This document shows positions 6,544 through 8,341 of a DNA stretch of 8,341 nucleotides, one piece after another. The DNA is taken from NCBI GenBank assembly GCA_026989405.1, contig JALSJL010000476.1:1-8341 (forward strand), given 5' to 3'. Within the stretch, counting starts at the first letter, position 1. Each line of letters opens with the position of its first letter. The notes beneath the pieces were generated by a model, which saw only the letters and a program-made list of their open reading frames with translations, was not told the origin of the DNA and did no database searches. The stretch comes from Marinosulfonomonas sp. (GTDB taxonomy: Bacteria > Pseudomonadota > Alphaproteobacteria > Rhodobacterales > Rhodobacteraceae). The position numbers and the translations under genes are program-made.

Positions 6544-7365
6544 ATGACCGACCCAGAAGAAACAGCCCAGACCCAGGACGCCGGCATTCGTGTCGTCCCG
6601 CTGCCGCATTTCGCGCGTGGCGGGCGGTGGCGCACCGAGGCCATGCGCTCGTATGCCCAGCCGGTTCTGATCTGGTTCACCAAGGGTCAGGGCAGGATAA
6701 CGGTGGCCGGCGTCACGCGCGGCTATGGCGCCCATAACGCCGTCTTCCTGCCGGCGGGAACCATGCACGGTTTTGACATGGTCGGTCAGGTTTTCGGCTC
6801 CATCCTGTTTCTGCCCGATGACGAGTCGCTTGACTTGCCCGCCGACCCGCTGCACCTGCGTTTTCGCGAGTCGGCCCAACACAACGAATTGTCGACGTTC
6901 ATCGACAATATTCAACGCGAATGCGCGCATGACGAGCCGGACCGCGCCCGCGCCCTTTATTTTCACGCCGGCCTGCTGTCGGTCTGGTTGCGCCGGCAGG
7001 CCGCCGCCACACCGGAAGCGAAATTGCCTGAAGATGCCTCGCGCAAACTGGTTGCGGCCTTCTCGGCCCTGGTTGAACGTGACTTCCACCTGCCGAAAAA
7101 CATTGGCGGCTACGCGGCCGAGCTTGGCATCACGCCGACCCATCTTTCGCGGGTCTGCAATATCGCCTGCGGGCGTCCCGCGTCCGAAATCCTGAGCGAA
7201 CGGAAACATTTCGAGGCCCGACGCCTGTTGCGCGACACCAAGGCCCCCATCCAGGACATCGCACGCAACCTCGGGTTCGCCTCGCCGGCATATTTCACCC
7301 GGGCCTTTCAGAAACATGCCGGAACCACCCCCAGCGCGTTTCGCCGGTCGCAGCCGCGCAATTAG
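6544..7365 (+). CDS. AraC-family transcriptional regulator
   Basis: Predicted cytoplasmic DNA-binding regulator of 273 residues with the two-part AraC layout. Residues of about 35-95 look like the cupin-type ligand-binding domain: VLIWFTKGQGRITVAG, then HNAVFLPAGTMHGFDM, the usual effector-sensing barrel strands. A helical linker spans about 100-165. The C-terminal DNA-binding domain has a first helix-turn-helix at about 186-208 (YAAELGITPTHLSRV). The second is at 235-267 and includes PIQDIARNLGFASPAYFTRAF, ending with the family's GTTPSAFR. The ATG at 6544 has no strong Shine-Dalgarno, but the next in-frame ATG (codon 34) would cut into the cupin domain. It lies between miaA and a solute-binding protein gene on the same strand and most likely controls that uptake system. 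The effector is unknown. Family assignment is firm; the target is inferred from position and the repeats at 7437-7472. Confidence 0.93.
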   Translation: MTDPEETAQTQDAGIRVVPLPHFARGGRWRTEAMRSYAQPVLIWFTKGQGRITVAGVTRGYGAHNAVFLPAGTMHGFDMVGQVFGSILFLPDDESLDLPADPLHLRFRESAQHNELSTFIDNIQRECAHDEPDRARALYFHAGLLSVWLRRQAAATPEAKLPEDASRKLVAAFSALVERDFHLPKNIGGYAAELGITPTHLSRVCNIACGRPASEILSERKHFEARRLLRDTKAPIQDIARNLGFASPAYFTRAFQKHAGTTPSAFRRSQPRN

Positions 7366-7390
7366 CACCGGGATCGGACCCGCGGCATCC

Positions 7391-7426
7391 GCCGATCTGT
7401 TGCGACTCGCCGCCAGAACAGACGGC
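7391..7426 (+). terminator. Bulged stem-loop after araC, possible transcript end
   Basis: GCCG-A-TCTGTT (7391-7401) pairs with AACAGACGGC (7417-7426): ten base pairs, one bulged A (7395) and a 15-base loop. It begins 25 bases after the araC stop, a position typical for a terminator or 3'-end stabiliser. There is no T run afterwards, so intrinsic termination is uncertain. Confidence 0.4.
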
Positions 7427-7436
7427 GCCAAACACC

Positions 7437-7472
7437 GAAATGTCGCGTATCGACAAGAAAACTGTCGCTTTT
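7437..7472 (+). promoter_or_regulatory. Paired TGTCGC direct repeats, candidate AraC-type operator
   Basis: TGTCGC occurs at 7441-7446 and 7463-7468, exactly 22 bases (about two helical turns) apart, each preceded by AA-x and followed by x-T-x-T. Between them a CGACA (7451-7455) gives inverted symmetry with both copies. Same-orientation half-sites spaced by about two turns are typical for AraC-family binding. The location between the regulator gene and a transporter gene fits. The specific link to this regulator is inference. Confidence 0.4.
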
Positions 7473-7493
7473 GGCCTCCATATTGCCGATACT
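7465..7493 (+). promoter_or_regulatory. Candidate promoter of the solute-binding protein gene
   Basis: GATACT (7488-7493) matches four of six -10 bases. Seventeen bases upstream lies TCGCTT (7465-7470), a very poor -35 box that overlaps the second TGTCGC repeat. A weak -35 covered by an activator site is what an activator-dependent promoter would look like. By-eye match only; it would leave a leader of about 170 bases. Confidence 0.25.
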
Positions 7494-7546
7494 CGCCCTA
7501 GACGCCACCCGTGTTTTCATGGGCAAATGCAATGAGCGATACAAGC

Positions 7547-7564
7547 GTGCGCCCGGCGGCGCAC
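7547..7564 (+). repeat. GC-rich perfect hairpin upstream of the binding-protein gene
   Basis: GTGCGCC (7547-7553) and GGCGCAC (7558-7564) form a perfect seven-base-pair stem around CGGC. It has no T run on either strand. Farther downstream GCGCAGCTGCGC (7617-7628) is a 12-base palindrome. Both would lie in the leader RNA of the downstream gene and might affect stability or translation. Confidence 0.45.
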
Positions 7565-7656
7565 AGCGGACAGGGGGACAACCGGCTTTTCGTGACAAGT
7601 CATCCGATCGTGGGAAGCGCAGCTGCGCGGCCCCAAGCATCGTCAGAACAGGAACC

Positions 7657-7662
7657 AGGGAG
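7657..7662 (+). promoter_or_regulatory. Shine-Dalgarno of the solute-binding protein gene
   Basis: AGGGAG ends ten bases before the ATG at 7673. It supports this start over the internal ATG at codon 17, which has no such purine run before it. Confidence 0.6.
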
Positions 7663-7672
7663 TAATCGACAC

Positions 7673-8341
7673 ATGCAATCCGATACCATCAACGGCAAAC
7701 CGATCCATGCGGCTGCAAGAATGTATGCGCGCGAATTCAGCCACGGCAAGCTGAGCCGGCGTGAGTTTCTCGCACGCGCCTCGGCGCTTGGCGTGACCTC
7801 GACGGCCGCCTACGGGCTGATCGGCCTCAAGGCACCAGCGCAGGCCGCGGCCCACGTTCAGCAGGGCGGCACCCTGCGCATGCAGACCGAGGTGCGCGCC
7901 CTGAAAGACCCGCGCACGTTCGACTGGTCCCAGATCGCCAATTTCGCGCGCGGCTGGTTGGAATACCTGGTTGAATACAATCGTGACGGAACCTTTCGCG
8001 GCATTCTGCTCGAAAGCTGGGAAGTCAATGACGACGCCACGCAATACACCCTGAATGTGCGCAAGGGCGTGAAATGGAACAACGGCGACGATTTCACCGC
8101 CGACGACGTCGCTCGCAACATCAAGGGCTGGTGCGACAAGTCGGTTGAAGGCAACTCCATGGCCGGCCGCATGGCGACGCTGATCGATGCCGACACGGGA
8201 CAGGCGCTCGAAGGCGCCATCGAGGTCGTCGACAGCCACACTGTCCGGCTCCACCTGCCGCAGCCCGATATTTCCATCATTCCGGGCATGGCCGACTATC
8301 CCGCCGCCATCGTGCACAGCTCGCACAATCCCGAGGCCATG
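7673..8341 (+). CDS. ABC transporter solute-binding protein, family 5 (DppA/OppA type), Tat-exported; 3' end outside window
   Basis: Periplasmic binding protein of the peptide/nickel/opine class, which captures its ligand for an ABC permease. The first 223 codons are visible; the family is usually 500-600 residues. A twin-arginine signal is clear: SRREFL at residues 28-33, a modest hydrophobic stretch (about 39-52) and an AQA/AA cleavage region near 56-60. The mature part starts with QQGGTLRMQTEVRALKDPR, the usual first strand. It continues with LVEYNRDGTFRGILLESWEV and TLNVRKGVKWNNGDDFTADDV, where the W-x-x-G-x-x-F-T-A-x-D-V pattern is the hallmark of the family. The 27 residues before the twin arginines are longer than usual and include HAAARMYAREF. 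The start is supported by AGGGAG ten bases upstream. Permease and ATPase genes would be expected to the right. The substrate cannot be told; peptides are only the family default. Confidence 0.93.
   Translation, partial: MQSDTINGKPIHAAARMYAREFSHGKLSRREFLARASALGVTSTAAYGLIGLKAPAQAAAHVQQGGTLRMQTEVRALKDPRTFDWSQIANFARGWLEYLVEYNRDGTFRGILLESWEVNDDATQYTLNVRKGVKWNNGDDFTADDVARNIKGWCDKSVEGNSMAGRMATLIDADTGQALEGAIEVVDSHTVRLHLPQPDISIIPGMADYPAAIVHSSHNPEAM

Larger units (their letters stand above)
7366..7672 (+). other. araC to solute-binding protein intergenic region (307 bases)
   Basis: No convincing gene lies here. In order it contains the bulged stem-loop (7391-7426), the TGTCGC repeats (7437-7472), a weak promoter candidate, the GC-rich hairpin (7547-7564), a 12-base palindrome (7617-7628) and the Shine-Dalgarno at 7657-7662. 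The density of symmetric elements suggests a regulated promoter and leader rather than coding sequence. I see no match to a riboswitch I can recognise. Confidence 0.55.

Noticed and set aside
6517..7431. A 304-codon minus-strand open frame
   Set aside because: It is the complement of the araC gene and its flanks. The plus-strand reading has both helix-turn-helix motifs; the minus strand resembles nothing.
7471..7665. A 64-codon plus-strand frame in the araC/binding-protein gap
   Set aside because: It starts at TTG without a Shine-Dalgarno, ends inside the ribosome site of the next gene and has a low-complexity composition; more likely leader RNA.
7643..8326. A 227-codon minus-strand open frame
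   Set aside because: Antisense to the binding-protein gene, which has a Shine-Dalgarno, a Tat signal and the family motif on the plus strand.
1..8341. CRISPR arrays, tRNA or rRNA genes, insertion sequences, phage or defence genes
   Set aside because: No regularly spaced repeats, cloverleaf-like stretches, transposase or integrase motifs or terminal inverted repeats could be seen on either strand.

Overview
This 8.3 kb window looks like chromosomal DNA of an alphaproteobacterium, most likely of the Rhodobacteraceae/Roseobacter type. That placement is inferred from the GC-rich codon use, the tightly overlapping pyrH-frr-uppS-cdsA-dxr-rseP order, a MiaA with an N-A-D-A-L-Q-V-F active-site stretch in place of the usual D-S-x-x-x-Y type, and a Tat-exported family 5 solute-binding protein behind an AraC-type regulator. 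It is not a species identification.

Positions 1-5363 (minus strand) hold a classic housekeeping operon read right to left: pyrH (UMP kinase), frr (ribosome recycling factor), uppS (undecaprenyl diphosphate synthase), cdsA (CDP-diacylglycerol synthase), dxr (DXP reductoisomerase) and rseP (site-2 intramembrane protease). rseP is cut off by the left window edge just after its LDG motif. From frr onward the genes overlap by 1-4 bases (GTGA, ATGA, TGATG, ATGA), so they are probably translationally coupled. Together they supply pyrimidine nucleotides, ribosome turnover, isoprenoid precursors, the peptidoglycan lipid carrier, phospholipid precursors and envelope-stress proteolysis.

Positions 5364-5515 form a divergent intergenic region with a strong imperfect palindrome. 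To its right, on the plus strand, lies miaA (tRNA dimethylallyltransferase). miaA has no possible ATG or GTG start and apparently begins at TTG.

Positions 6392-8341 (plus strand) are more accessory. An AraC-family regulator (6544-7365) is followed by a 307-base non-coding gap and then the 5' part of a Tat-secreted peptide-type ABC transporter solute-binding protein (7673 to the right edge). The gap holds a bulged hairpin after araC, a pair of TGTCGC direct repeats 22 bp apart that looks like an AraC-type operator, a GC-rich hairpin and a good Shine-Dalgarno. The simplest reading is a regulator controlling an adjacent uptake operon, but the substrate cannot be read from this sequence.

I see no tRNA, rRNA, CRISPR array, insertion sequence or phage gene, and no convincing new multi-gene system. 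The points worth a second look are mainly regulatory: the two intergenic repeat structures, the miaA start codon, and the N-terminal extension of the binding protein.
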